Assembly: GCA_958350755.1 (NCBI GenBank)
Contig: CATWID010000032.1
Coordinates: 1-20,424 of the forward strand
DNA from: an uncultured Collinsella sp.
GTDB taxonomy: Bacteria > Actinomycetota > Coriobacteriia > Coriobacteriales > Coriobacteriaceae
DNA: 20,424 nt
Direction: 5' to 3'
Shown: one piece after another, positions 13,577-20,424 of the stretch
Numbering within the stretch: position 1 is the stretch's first letter
How the letters are laid out: every line of letters begins with the position of its first letter
The notes under the pieces: model-generated
Databases searched by the model: none
Seen by the model: the letters and a program-made list of their open reading frames with translations, nothing else
What the model was told of the DNA's origin: nothing
Translations under genes and position numbers: made by a program

Positions 13577-16294
13577 TTACTTCTTCTTTTTGCTTGGCAT
13601 CGAGACTTTGATGCCTTGGGCGGACTTGGTTACGCGAGAGCGCTTGGCTCCGGTACTCTTCTTTTTCTTGGGCTGGGCCTGGGCCACGCCCTCGAGTGCG
13701 CGGGCCTCGGCCTCACGAACGGTGCGCGCCTCACGGCGCTGCGCCATGTCGGCGGCGACGCGCTTGGCAAAACGCTCCGCCGTTGAACCCGTCGAGCTCA
13801 CCTTGCCGCCACCGCGACCCAGGCGGACGCGCACACCGCGGCCAAAACCAGTTGCGGCATGACGACGACGCGGCCTGAGCGAATCCATCATCGTGGCGAG
13901 CTTAAAGAACACCGAGCAGGTAAAGACCACGATGGCAGCCAAGAAAACCATCTGACCCATCGTCAGATTGGCAATAGACAGCAGCTCCGGGAATCCGATA
14001 ACGCCCACCAAGATGCCGGCGACTACAAACACAAAGAGCACCACACGTAAGGGCGTGAGGGGCTGCGAGATTCGCCAGATCAGGCTGACGCTCGCCGCGC
14101 ACGACGTAAGTAGGCACATCGTAGACAGCGTGAGCTGGTTAAAGCCGAACACGCGCGCCACAAAGATATCGAGCGCCGCAGCCAAAATGACCGCAATCGA
14201 CGCCGGCAGTGCACGCTTGAGCACGTTGGTCAAAAACGCACCCTTCACGCGAGCATTGTTGGGCTCCAGGCCCAACACAAAGCCCGGCGCGCCGATGCAG
14301 AAGAAGTTGATGAGCGTCATCTGAATCGGCTCGAAAGGGTACGGCGGCAGCGCGATGCACAGCGCCGCCAGGCCCATCGAGAACAGCGTCTTGGTCAAGA
14401 ACAGCGAAGCCGAACGCTGCAGGTTGTTGATGGAGCGACGGCCTTCGGCCACCACGGCGGGCATCGAGGCAAAGTCGTTGTCGACGAGCACGATCTCGGC
14501 CACGTTGCGCGCGGCATCGGAGCCGGCCGCCATGGCGACGGAGCAGTCGGCCTCCTTGAGCGCCAACACGTCGTTGACGCCGTCGCCCGTCATGGCCACG
14601 GTGTGCTCGCGGCGCTTGAGCGCCTGCACGAGCTCGCGCTTCTGCTGCGGGGTCACACGACCAAAGACATGGTAGCGGTCCACTGCGGCATCGAGCTTGG
14701 CCGGCGTATCGAGCGTCGTGGCGTCCACATAAGCGTCCGCCCCCGGCACGCCCACCACGCGCGCGATCGACGACACCGTACGCGGGTCGTCGCCACTGAT
14801 CACATTGAGGGTCACGCCCTGCTCGTTAAAGTAGCCGATGGTCTCGGCCGCCGAGGTACGGATCTCGTCGCGGATGGTCACAAAGCCCACGGGCTCGGCC
14901 TCGCCCACCATATCGCCATCGGGCGTAAAGCCGTCCACGCGCGCCACCACGAGCACGCGGCAGGTATCGGCAAGCTCGGCGACACGGTTCTCGACCTGCG
15001 AAAACGCACGCTCCGAAAGCACAAACTGCGCAGCGCCCATCACATAGGAGCCCTGCGCAAACGAAGCGCCACTCCACTTTTTGGAGGACGAGAACGGAAT
15101 GACCGACAGCGGCTCAGACACCTCGACCGGACGGTCGGCGTAATAGTTGAGCAGCGCCTGACAGGTCTCGTTGGCATCGGCCGAGGTCGCACGTGCGACG
15201 TTAGCCAGCGCAAAATCGAGCACCGTGGTATCGACGGGAACGGCGGCGTCGCCCTCCCCCGCACCCATACCCTCGACCGGCAGCGGATAGGTACCCTCGA
15301 CCTCCATGCGGCCCGACGTGATGGTGCCCGTCTTGTCCAGGCACAGCACGTCGACGCGCGCGAGCGTCTCAATGCAGTAGAGCTGCTGCGCGAGTACCTT
15401 GCGGCGGGCCAGGCGCACCGTGGCGATGGCGAGCACCGACGAGGTCAGCAGCACCAGGCCTTGCGGGATCATGCCCAGCAGGGCGCCCACCGTGGACAGC
15501 AGCGCCGACGAAGGCACATGACCAGCCAACAGCTCGGAGAAGCACCACGAAAGCGCGCTATTGCCTGGGGTTCCCGCGGCATCCCACAGCTCGCTCACGC
15601 TCGAGGCAAACAACGCCAAACCGAGCGGGATCATGATGATGCTCGCAAAGCGCACGATGGCGTTGAGCGCGTTCATGATCTCGGAATTGACCTTTTTGAC
15701 GTACTTGGCCTCGTTATTAATTTTGGCCACGTAGTTGTCGGCGCCGACATGGATCACGCGGGCGCGCAGCAGACCCGAGTCGATAAAGCTGCCGCTCATG
15801 AGCTCGGAACCGGGCTGTTTCTTAATAAGATCGCTCTCGCCCGTCAGCAGGCTCTCGTTCACGAGCGCCTCGCCCGAAACCACCACGGCGTCAGCGGGGA
15901 TCTGGTCGCCGCGCCCCAGGCGGATGATGTCGTCGAGCACGATCTGGTCCAGGTCGAGCTCCACCTCGGAGCCGTCGCGCACCGCGATGGCCTTCTTGGA
16001 GGTCAGCAGCGTGAGCTTATCGACCATCTTTTTGGAACGCATGGACTGAATGACGCCAATAGCGGTATTGAGGAACACCACGAACAGGAACGTCAGATTC
16101 TTAAACGAACCGGTCAAAATGACCAGGAACGCCAAGATCACGTTGATCAAATTGAACAGCGTGCAGAGGTTCTCGATGATGAGCTCTTTGACCGACTTGG
16201 TCTTGAGCTCCATGTTGCGGTTGATCTTACCGGCGGCGATGCGCTCCTCGACCTCGGCGGTCGAGAGTCCGCGCTCGATATCCGTTGCTGCCAT
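13577..16294 (-). CDS. Cation-translocating P-type ATPase (CtpE-like, HAD family)
   Basis: A 905-residue P-type ATPase. Seen: actuator motif TGES (about 151-154), a TM4 metal-site region with GMIPQGLVLLTSS, phosphorylation motif DKTGT with Asp320, the nucleotide-domain stretch FSSSKKWSG, hinge motif TGDGVND (about 569-575), and about ten membrane helices. The layout resembles mycobacterial CtpE and related Gram-positive pumps rather than heavy-metal ATPases, as there is no CPC motif. Substrate is probably a cation such as Ca2+, unproven. The last 100 or so residues are a very basic soluble tail ending in SKKKK. The start is uncertain: ATG 16294 has a modest GGA site; ATG 16306 and GTG 16309 have none. 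Confidence 0.9.
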   Translation of the reverse strand: MAATDIERGLSTAEVEERIAAGKINRNMELKTKSVKELIIENLCTLFNLINVILAFLVILTGSFKNLTFLFVVFLNTAIGVIQSMRSKKMVDKLTLLTSKKAIAVRDGSEVELDLDQIVLDDIIRLGRGDQIPADAVVVSGEALVNESLLTGESDLIKKQPGSELMSGSFIDSGLLRARVIHVGADNYVAKINNEAKYVKKVNSEIMNALNAIVRFASIIMIPLGLALFASSVSELWDAAGTPGNSALSWCFSELLAGHVPSSALLSTVGALLGMIPQGLVLLTSSVLAIATVRLARRKVLAQQLYCIETLARVDVLCLDKTGTITSGRMEVEGTYPLPVEGMGAGEGDAAVPVDTTVLDFALANVARATSADANETCQALLNYYADRPVEVSEPLSVIPFSSSKKWSGASFAQGSYVMGAAQFVLSERAFSQVENRVAELADTCRVLVVARVDGFTPDGDMVGEAEPVGFVTIRDEIRTSAAETIGYFNEQGVTLNVISGDDPRTVSSIARVVGVPGADAYVDATTLDTPAKLDAAVDRYHVFGRVTPQQKRELVQALKRREHTVAMTGDGVNDVLALKEADCSVAMAAGSDAARNVAEIVLVDNDFASMPAVVAEGRRSINNLQRSASLFLTKTLFSMGLAALCIALPPYPFEPIQMTLINFFCIGAPGFVLGLEPNNARVKGAFLTNVLKRALPASIAVILAAALDIFVARVFGFNQLTLSTMCLLTSCAASVSLIWRISQPLTPLRVVLFVFVVAGILVGVIGFPELLSIANLTMGQMVFLAAIVVFTCSVFFKLATMMDSLRPRRRHAATGFGRGVRVRLGRGGGKVSSTGSTAERFAKRVAADMAQRREARTVREAEARALEGVAQAQPKKKKSTGAKRSRVTKSAQGIKVSMPSKKKK

Positions 16295-16320
16295 ACCACG
16301 TCCCATCACGTCGCGTCGGT

Positions 16321-16358
16321 ATAAGAAAAACCGCCCGGACCATGCGAGGTTCGGACGG
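16321..16358 (-). terminator. Rho-independent terminator of the tRNA-Arg gene
   Basis: Minus-strand hairpin at 16331-16358: arms CCGTCCGAACC and GGTCCGGGCGG pair over 11 positions with one mismatch and one G-U, with a 6-nt loop. TTTTTCTT follows directly (16323-16330). It lies 12 nt past the tRNA 3' end. It also sits only about 27-36 nt before the P-type ATPase start. Confidence 0.85.
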
Positions 16359-16370
16359 TCTCACGTTCGA

Positions 16371-16447
16371 TGGTGCCCCATGTTGGATTCGAACCAACGG
16401 CCTTCTGCTCCGGAGGCAGACGCTCTAATCCCCTGAGCTAATAGGGC
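16371..16447 (-). tRNA. tRNA-Arg (anticodon CCG)
   Basis: A 77-nt cloverleaf with encoded CCA. Acceptor GCCCTAT pairs with ATGGGGC (one G-U), D arm GCTC/GAGC, anticodon stem TCTGC/GCAGA, loop CTCCGGA with anticodon CCG, 5-nt variable loop AGGCC, and T arm GTTGG-TTCGAAT-CCAAC. The discriminator is A. It reads codon CGG. Flanked by its own promoter and terminator, so it is a single-gene transcript. Confidence 0.96.
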
Positions 16448-16458
16448 CAACGTTTGGC

Positions 16459-16488
16459 ATTATACCCAAGTGCACCACGGGCTATCAA
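16459..16488 (-). promoter_or_regulatory. Strong promoter of the tRNA-Arg gene
   Basis: Minus strand: -35 TTGATA (16483-16488), an 18-nt spacer and a perfect -10 TATAAT (16459-16464). Start expected near 16452, a few nt before the mature 5' end. An A/T-rich stretch directly upstream (about 16489-16503) resembles an UP element, as often found at stable-RNA promoters. Confidence 0.85.
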
Positions 16489-16567
16489 AATAAAAGAAAA
16501 AGCTTTGCAATTCCGAGGAAGACGCGGCTCAACGGCCCACTTTAGAAGGCAAAAGCGAGTCAGATAG

Positions 16568-16573
16568 TATAAA
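16568..16573 (+). promoter_or_regulatory. Possible -10 box for the aro operon
   Basis: TATAAA on the plus strand, 78 nt before the DAHP synthase ATG. No good -35 is found at 16-19 nt upstream, so it may need an activator or may not be the real site. Start would fall near 16579-16581. Between 16489 and 16567 I see no other gene or strong signal on the plus strand. Confidence 0.35.
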
Positions 16574-16578
16574 CTCTC

Positions 16579-16641
16579 ATGCACCATATGTACACGGCTC
16601 GCGATGCGGGCCGTTTTTGCAAGGGCTATCCATCGAGGTGA
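16579..16641 (+). CDS. Possible 20-codon leader ORF upstream of DAHP synthase
   Basis: A short ATG-to-TGA reading frame across the leader, out of frame with the DAHP synthase gene. Its product MHHMYTARDAGRFCKGYPSR has two Tyr and one Phe, and it spans the terminator-like hairpin. It has no Shine-Dalgarno site; if transcription starts at the A of its ATG it would be leaderless. Aromatic codons are not clustered, so it could be chance. Confidence 0.15.
   Translation: MHHMYTARDAGRFCKGYPSR
16594..16618 (+). terminator. Terminator-like hairpin in the aro operon leader (candidate attenuator)
   Basis: Nine-base-pair stem ACGGCTCGC / GCGGGCCGT with one G-U pair and a 3-nt loop, followed by a run of five T. 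It has U-tract polarity only on the plus strand. No plus-strand gene lies upstream in the window, so it cannot serve as an ordinary gene terminator here. It lies 33 nt before the DAHP synthase ATG, suggesting control of read-through into the aro operon or blocking of spurious transcripts. Confidence 0.6.
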
Positions 16642-16651
16642 GAGGCACACC

Positions 16652-17677
16652 ATGATTGCAATTTTAAAAGAGAGCGCCAGCGACGAGGCCGTCAGCCATA
16701 TCGTCAGCTGGATTGAGAAAAAGGGCCTGAAGACCGATGTCTCGCGCGGCGAGAATGAGACAATCATCGGCCTGGTGGGCGATACGACCAAGATCGACCC
16801 GTTCCTGCTCGAGTCCATGGATGTCGTCGAGCGCGTGCAGCGCGTCTCCGAGCCGTTCAAGCGCGCCAACCGCAAGTTCCACCCCGAGGACTCCGTCATC
16901 GACTGCGGCCACGGCGTCAAGATCGGCGGCGATCAGTTCCAGGTCATCGCCGGCCCGTGCTCCGTCGAGGGCGAGAACCTCATCCGCATCGCCCGCCGCG
17001 TGAAGGCCGCCGGTGCCACGATGCTGCGCGGCGGTGCCTACAAGCCCCGCACTTCCCCGTACGCCTACCAGGGCATGGGCCCCGCCGGTCTGGACCTGCT
17101 GTGCGAGGCGTCTGCCGAGCTCGACATGCCGATCGTCACCGAGATCATGGACCCGCGCGACGTGCAGGTCTTCCTGGACAAGAAGATCGACGTCATGCAG
17201 ATTGGCGCTCGCAACGCCCAGAACTTCCCCCTGCTCAAGGAGGTCGGCAAGACGCAGACCCCGGTCCTGCTCAAGCGTGGCATGTCCGGCACCGTCGACG
17301 AGCTGCTTATGGCAGCCGAGTACATCATGAGCGAGGGCAACGACAACGTCATCCTGTGCGAGCGCGGCATCCGCACCTTCGAGACCCGCACCCGCAACAC
17401 CTTCGACCTCAACGCCGTGCCGGTGCTGCACCACCTGTCACACCTGCCCGTCGTCGCCGACCCCAGCCACGCCACCGGTTACACCCGCTACGTTGAGCCC
17501 ATGGCGCTCGCCGCGACTGCCTGCGGCGCCAACGGTCTGGAGATCGAGGTCCACGACGACCCGAGCCACGCTTGGTCCGACGGTGCTCAGGCCCTCACCC
17601 CCGACCAGTTCGACGACACCATGCGCCGCATCCGCGCTATCCGCGAGGTCGTCTGCCAAGAGACCGTTCAGGAGTAG
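16652..17677 (+). CDS. aroF: 3-deoxy-7-phosphoheptulonate (DAHP) synthase, class I-beta
   Basis: First enzyme of the shikimate pathway: phosphoenolpyruvate plus erythrose 4-phosphate to DAHP. 341 residues. Residues about 1-70 form a ferredoxin-like regulatory domain of the Thermotoga maritima type, known there to mediate Phe/Tyr inhibition. The barrel contains AGPCSVEG (100-107), RGGAYKPRTSPYAYQGMG (126-143), MQIGARNAQNFPLL (182-195) and LLKRGMSGT (206-214). Predicted metal ligands are Cys103, His273 (DPSH), Glu299 and Asp310, each one residue offset from the T. maritima enzyme. The ATG at 16652 follows GAGAGG and fits the family N-terminus MIAILK; an upstream in-frame ATG overlaps the hairpin. 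First gene of the aro operon, 3 nt before tyrA. Confidence 0.95.
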   Translation: MIAILKESASDEAVSHIVSWIEKKGLKTDVSRGENETIIGLVGDTTKIDPFLLESMDVVERVQRVSEPFKRANRKFHPEDSVIDCGHGVKIGGDQFQVIAGPCSVEGENLIRIARRVKAAGATMLRGGAYKPRTSPYAYQGMGPAGLDLLCEASAELDMPIVTEIMDPRDVQVFLDKKIDVMQIGARNAQNFPLLKEVGKTQTPVLLKRGMSGTVDELLMAAEYIMSEGNDNVILCERGIRTFETRTRNTFDLNAVPVLHHLSHLPVVADPSHATGYTRYVEPMALAATACGANGLEIEVHDDPSHAWSDGAQALTPDQFDDTMRRIRAIREVVCQETVQE

Positions 17678-17680
17678 CCC

Positions 17681-18595
17681 ATGGGTACGGCGAGAAACGC
17701 ATGCGTTAACCAGGGTGGCCCCAAGTGCGCCGGCATCGTGGGCCTGGGCCTCATCGGCGGCAGCTTTGCCCGCGGCTATGCGCAGGCGGGCGTCCGCGTG
17801 CTGGCCTGGGACCCCGATGACGACGTCATGACGGCCGCCAGCATGGGTACCGTTGCCGGCGAGCTCAACGACGAGACGCTCGGCGAATGCGACATCATCG
17901 TCCTGGCATGCTACCCCGAGGCCTGCATCGAGTGGCTCGAGGCGCACGCCCAGACACTCGCCGACGCCACCGACACCGAGGCCATCATGGGACCCGTGGT
18001 GATCGACACCGTGGGCGTCAAGGGCATCGTGTGCGAGCGCGCCTTTGAGCTTGCCCGCGAGCACGGTTTTTACTTTGTGGGCGCGCACCCCATGGCGGGC
18101 ACGCAGTTCTCGGGCTACGCGCATTCCCGCGCCGACCTGTTCCAGGGCGCACCGCTCGTACTTGTACCGCCCGCAGTGGACGACGCCCTTAAGCTGGAGC
18201 TTTTGGGCCAGGTGCGCGAGATGGTACGTCCCCTGGGCTTTGGCAAGTTCAGCGTAACGAGCGCCGCCGAGCACGACCGCGTCATCGCCTTTACGAGCCA
18301 GCTCGCGCACGTCGTCTCTAACGCCTACGTTAAGAGCCCGACCGCTCAGGTCCACCACGGCTTTTCGGCCGGCAGCTACCGCGACCTCACCCGCGTGGCG
18401 CACCTCAATCCGCAGATGTGGTCCGAGCTCATGATCGACGACGCCGATGCGCTCGCCTTCGAGATCGACCATCTGATCGAATCGCTTGGCGCCTACAGCC
18501 GCGCCCTTAAGGACCGCGACCAGCGCTATCTGGAGAATCTCCTTGCCGAGGGCGACCGCATCAAGCGAGCGCTCGACGACGAGGCCTCCCACTAG
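17681..18595 (+). CDS. tyrA: Prephenate dehydrogenase
   Basis: Converts prephenate to 4-hydroxyphenylpyruvate with NAD(P)+, committing chorismate to tyrosine. 304 residues. Rossmann motif GLGLIGGS (21-28) with a likely specificity residue at Asp44 (LAWDPD); AHPMAG (135-140) with His136 matching the catalytic histidine; FTSQLAHVVSNA (204-215); and GSYRDLTRVA (231-240). It ends after the dimerisation helices with no ACT domain, so tyrosine feedback, if present, is not through a C-terminal ACT module; arogenate use cannot be excluded. The ATG is 3 nt after the aroF stop, with its GGAG site inside the last aroF codons, implying coupling. Confidence 0.93.
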   Translation: MGTARNACVNQGGPKCAGIVGLGLIGGSFARGYAQAGVRVLAWDPDDDVMTAASMGTVAGELNDETLGECDIIVLACYPEACIEWLEAHAQTLADATDTEAIMGPVVIDTVGVKGIVCERAFELAREHGFYFVGAHPMAGTQFSGYAHSRADLFQGAPLVLVPPAVDDALKLELLGQVREMVRPLGFGKFSVTSAAEHDRVIAFTSQLAHVVSNAYVKSPTAQVHHGFSAGSYRDLTRVAHLNPQMWSELMIDDADALAFEIDHLIESLGAYSRALKDRDQRYLENLLAEGDRIKRALDDEASH

Positions 18596-18631
18596 ACCAC
18601 CCATCACGCCAGGTCGAAAGGACCGAAGCTT

Positions 18632-19738
18632 ATGGCGATTACCATCGATATCGACACTGCACGCCCCTACCAGGTGCATGTTGGCACGTTTTTGCTGGAG
18701 CAGGCGGGGCCGCTCGTGCGCGCCACCGCCGGCGGCACCAAGGCCGTCATCGTGACGGACACCAACGTGGGCCCGCTCTACCAGATGCCCGTTAAGCAGA
18801 GCCTGGAAGCGTCAGGCTACGAGGTGAGCATCTGCACCTTCGAGGCCGGCGAGGCCCATAAGCGCGCCGAAACCTATGTTGCCATTTTGGAGTTTGTGGC
18901 CGAGCACGAGCTTTCGCGCTCCGACGTGATCGTGGCACTCGGCGGCGGTGTCGTGGGCGACGTGACGGGCTTTGTGGCCGCCACCTACATGCGCGGCTGC
19001 AAGTTTGCGCAGATCCCCACGAGCCTGCTCGCCATGGTGGATTCGTCGGTGGGAGGCAAGACCGCCATCGACCTGGCTGCCGGCAAGAACTTGGCCGGCG
19101 CCTTTTGGCAGCCGAGCGTGGTTATCGCCGACGTGGGGTGCCTGGCCACCCTCACGCCCGAGCAGTTCGCCGACGGCTGCGGCGAGGTCGTCAAGCACGC
19201 CGTGATCGCCGACCCGGAGCTCTTCGCCGAGCTGGAGAAGACCCCGCTCACGCTGGAGCTGCTCAACCGCGATGTGGCCCGCGTAGCGCTCATCATCGCC
19301 CGCAATATCGACATCAAGCGCGCCGTGGTCGTCGCCGACGAGCGCGAAAACAACCAGCGCAAGCTCCTCAACTTTGGACACAGCGCCGGGCACGCCGTCG
19401 AGGCCTGCGAGCACTTTGAGCTGGGACACGGCAACTGCGTGTCGATCGGCATGGGTATCATCACGCGCGCCGCGGCCCTGCACGGCATTTGCGATGCTGC
19501 ACTGCCCGATCGTATTGAGGAACTCTGCGCCCGCCATGGCCTCACGACCCGCTGCGACCTAGATGCCGATGCCGTCTTTGCCGAGGCGCTCCACGACAAG
19601 AAGCGCGCGGGCGACACTATCGACCTGGTGATTCCGCACGGCATTGGCCGCTGCAGTATCGACCGCACGCCGCTTTCCACTTTCCACGAACTCATTGCCG
19701 AGGGCCTCGGCCAGAAGGGAGACGCATCCGCATGCTAG
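18632..19738 (+). CDS. aroB: 3-dehydroquinate synthase
   Basis: Second shikimate step: DAHP to 3-dehydroquinate, needing NAD+ and a divalent metal. 368 residues. Seen: GGGVVGDVTGFVAATYMRG (104-122) for NAD and substrate binding; IPTSLLAMVDSSVGGKTAID (128-147); GKNLAGAFWQP; metal ligands Glu185 (GCGEVVKHA), His250 (NFGHSAGHA) and His266 (LGHGN). Length is typical. AAAGGA lies about 10 nt before the ATG, and there is a 36-nt gap after tyrA with no hairpin seen. The final codons overlap the aroA start by 7 nt. Confidence 0.96.
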   Translation: MAITIDIDTARPYQVHVGTFLLEQAGPLVRATAGGTKAVIVTDTNVGPLYQMPVKQSLEASGYEVSICTFEAGEAHKRAETYVAILEFVAEHELSRSDVIVALGGGVVGDVTGFVAATYMRGCKFAQIPTSLLAMVDSSVGGKTAIDLAAGKNLAGAFWQPSVVIADVGCLATLTPEQFADGCGEVVKHAVIADPELFAELEKTPLTLELLNRDVARVALIIARNIDIKRAVVVADERENNQRKLLNFGHSAGHAVEACEHFELGHGNCVSIGMGIITRAAALHGICDAALPDRIEELCARHGLTTRCDLDADAVFAEALHDKKRAGDTIDLVIPHGIGRCSIDRTPLSTFHELIAEGLGQKGDASAC

Positions 19739-20424
19739 CCCGCATCACCCCGTCCCCGCTTAAGGGCACCGTTCCCGCCATCGCGTCCAAGTCGATGGCG
19801 CATCGCCTCATCATCTGCGCTGCGCTTGCCAACGGCGAGACGCACGTCACCTGCAATACCACCTGCGCCGACATCGAGGCCACGGTGCGTTGCCTTACGG
19901 CCCTGGGTGCTCGCATCGAGACCGTCGAGGACGGCTTCCAGGTCCACCCCACCATGAAGAGTGTTGAGTTTGGCCTGCTCAAGGCCCTTGCCGGCAGCAC
20001 GCTTGACTGCGGTGAAAGTGGATCCACGCTCCGCTTTATGTTGCCCGTCGCCTGCGCGCTGGGCGCAGAAGCAACTTTTGTGGGTCAGGGGCGCTTGGGC
20101 GCCCGCCCGCTCTCCCCGCTCTCGGACGAGATCATCGCCGCCGGCTGCGACCTACAGGGTCTGGGCGGTTTTCCGCTCAAGACGAGCGGCCGCATGCGCC
20201 CGGGCACCTTTGTGCTTCCGGGCAACGTGAGCTCGCAGTATATCTCCGGCCTGCTGCTGGCAGCCCCGCTGCTGGCCCAGCCCTCCTGCGTGCAGGTAAC
20301 CGGCCTCATCGAGAGCCGCCCCTACATCAACCTGACCATCCAGGCCATGAAGGCCTTTGGCGTCGAGGTCAACGTCGAGCGCATTCCGGCCAAGGACGGC
20401 CAGCCCGAGGTCACGAACTTCCGC
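19732..20424 (+). CDS. aroA: 3-phosphoshikimate 1-carboxyvinyltransferase (EPSP synthase), N-terminal part
   Basis: Makes EPSP from shikimate 3-phosphate and phosphoenolpyruvate; target of glyphosate. 231 codons are present and the frame is open to the window end, so the C-terminal half is missing only because of the cut. Seen: SKSMAHR (19-25) with Lys20, the substrate-binding lysine region; CGESGSTLRFMLP (93-105), the counterpart of the NAGTA-R motif of the E. coli enzyme; GRPL-like ARPLSPL (124-130); and GNVSSQYISGLLLAAPLL (164-181). Its ATG overlaps aroB by 7 nt; GGGAG lies 10 nt upstream. The ESGST variant is known in clostridial-type enzymes and may affect glyphosate sensitivity (inference). 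Confidence 0.95.
   Translation, partial: MLARITPSPLKGTVPAIASKSMAHRLIICAALANGETHVTCNTTCADIEATVRCLTALGARIETVEDGFQVHPTMKSVEFGLLKALAGSTLDCGESGSTLRFMLPVACALGAEATFVGQGRLGARPLSPLSDEIIAAGCDLQGLGGFPLKTSGRMRPGTFVLPGNVSSQYISGLLLAAPLLAQPSCVQVTGLIESRPYINLTIQAMKAFGVEVNVERIPAKDGQPEVTNFR

Noticed and set aside
15460..15475. PQGL instead of PEGL in the fourth membrane helix of the P-type ATPase as a lost ion site
   Set aside because: I recall PQGL in related Gram-positive homologues of this group, so it is probably a subfamily trait rather than a defect.
14603..16324. 573-codon plus-strand open frame
   Set aside because: Antisense shadow of the P-type ATPase; Arg/His-rich composition, no family motifs, no ribosome site. 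High GC keeps antisense frames open.
16050..16436. Plus-strand frame ending in the well-known MLDSNQRPSAPEADALIP peptide
   Set aside because: It is a translation across the tRNA-Arg gene on the opposite strand, a classic spurious annotation.
16438..16920. Minus-strand frame overlapping the tRNA promoter and the aroF start
   Set aside because: Conflicts with a strong promoter, the tRNA and the aroF regulatory domain; low-complexity product without motifs.
17438..18679. 413-codon minus-strand open frame
   Set aside because: Antisense to tyrA and the aroF end; those genes carry complete catalytic motifs.
1..20424. Search for mobile elements, CRISPR, toxin-antitoxin or defence genes
   Set aside because: No transposase, integrase, repeat arrays or small paired genes seen; all space is taken by core genes and short spacers.

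Overview
The window looks chromosomal, from a high-GC Gram-positive of the class Coriobacteriia, most likely Collinsella or a close relative. This is judged from protein wording, gene order and frequent TTG starts; no database search was possible. Nearly every base is accounted for by housekeeping genes. I see no insertion sequence, prophage, CRISPR array, toxin-antitoxin pair or defence system.

Minus strand, reading right to left from about 16.45 kb to 1. A tRNA-Arg(CCG) with its own strong promoter and terminator lies at the strand switch. Next come a CtpE-like cation P-type ATPase with an unusual basic tail and a zinc-ribbon single-pass membrane protein. A clear promoter then starts a long cell-elongation transcript: cyclophilin, TPR-membrane protein, mreB, mreC, mreD, PBP2 (mrdA), rodA, a DUF697 membrane protein, a B12-binding-type radical SAM protein (TIGR03960) and its partner (TIGR03936/DUF2344). 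Most junctions are under about 25 nt. The DUF697 gene sits where Firmicutes-type clusters often carry min genes. A second strong promoter, whose -35 box overlaps the last stop codon, drives rplU and rpmA, which runs off the left edge.

Plus strand, about 16.5 kb to the right edge. This is a shikimate/aromatic operon: DAHP synthase (class I-beta with N-terminal regulatory domain), tyrA, aroB and aroA (cut by the window end). A terminator-like hairpin with a U-tract sits in the short leader just before the DAHP synthase start, so attenuation is plausible.

How the genes work together: MreB filaments with MreC/MreD position the RodA (glycosyltransferase) and PBP2 (transpeptidase) pair for lateral wall growth. 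The cyclophilin, TPR and DUF697 proteins are candidate accessory factors by position only. The aro genes feed chorismate and, through TyrA, tyrosine. The most review-worthy items are the DUF697 protein with a G-domain-like but P-loop-less N-terminus, stop codons built into Shine-Dalgarno sites along the mre operon, four TTG starts including mreB and mreC, a PBP2 with two predicted N-terminal membrane helices, and the aroF leader hairpin. None of these proves a new system.
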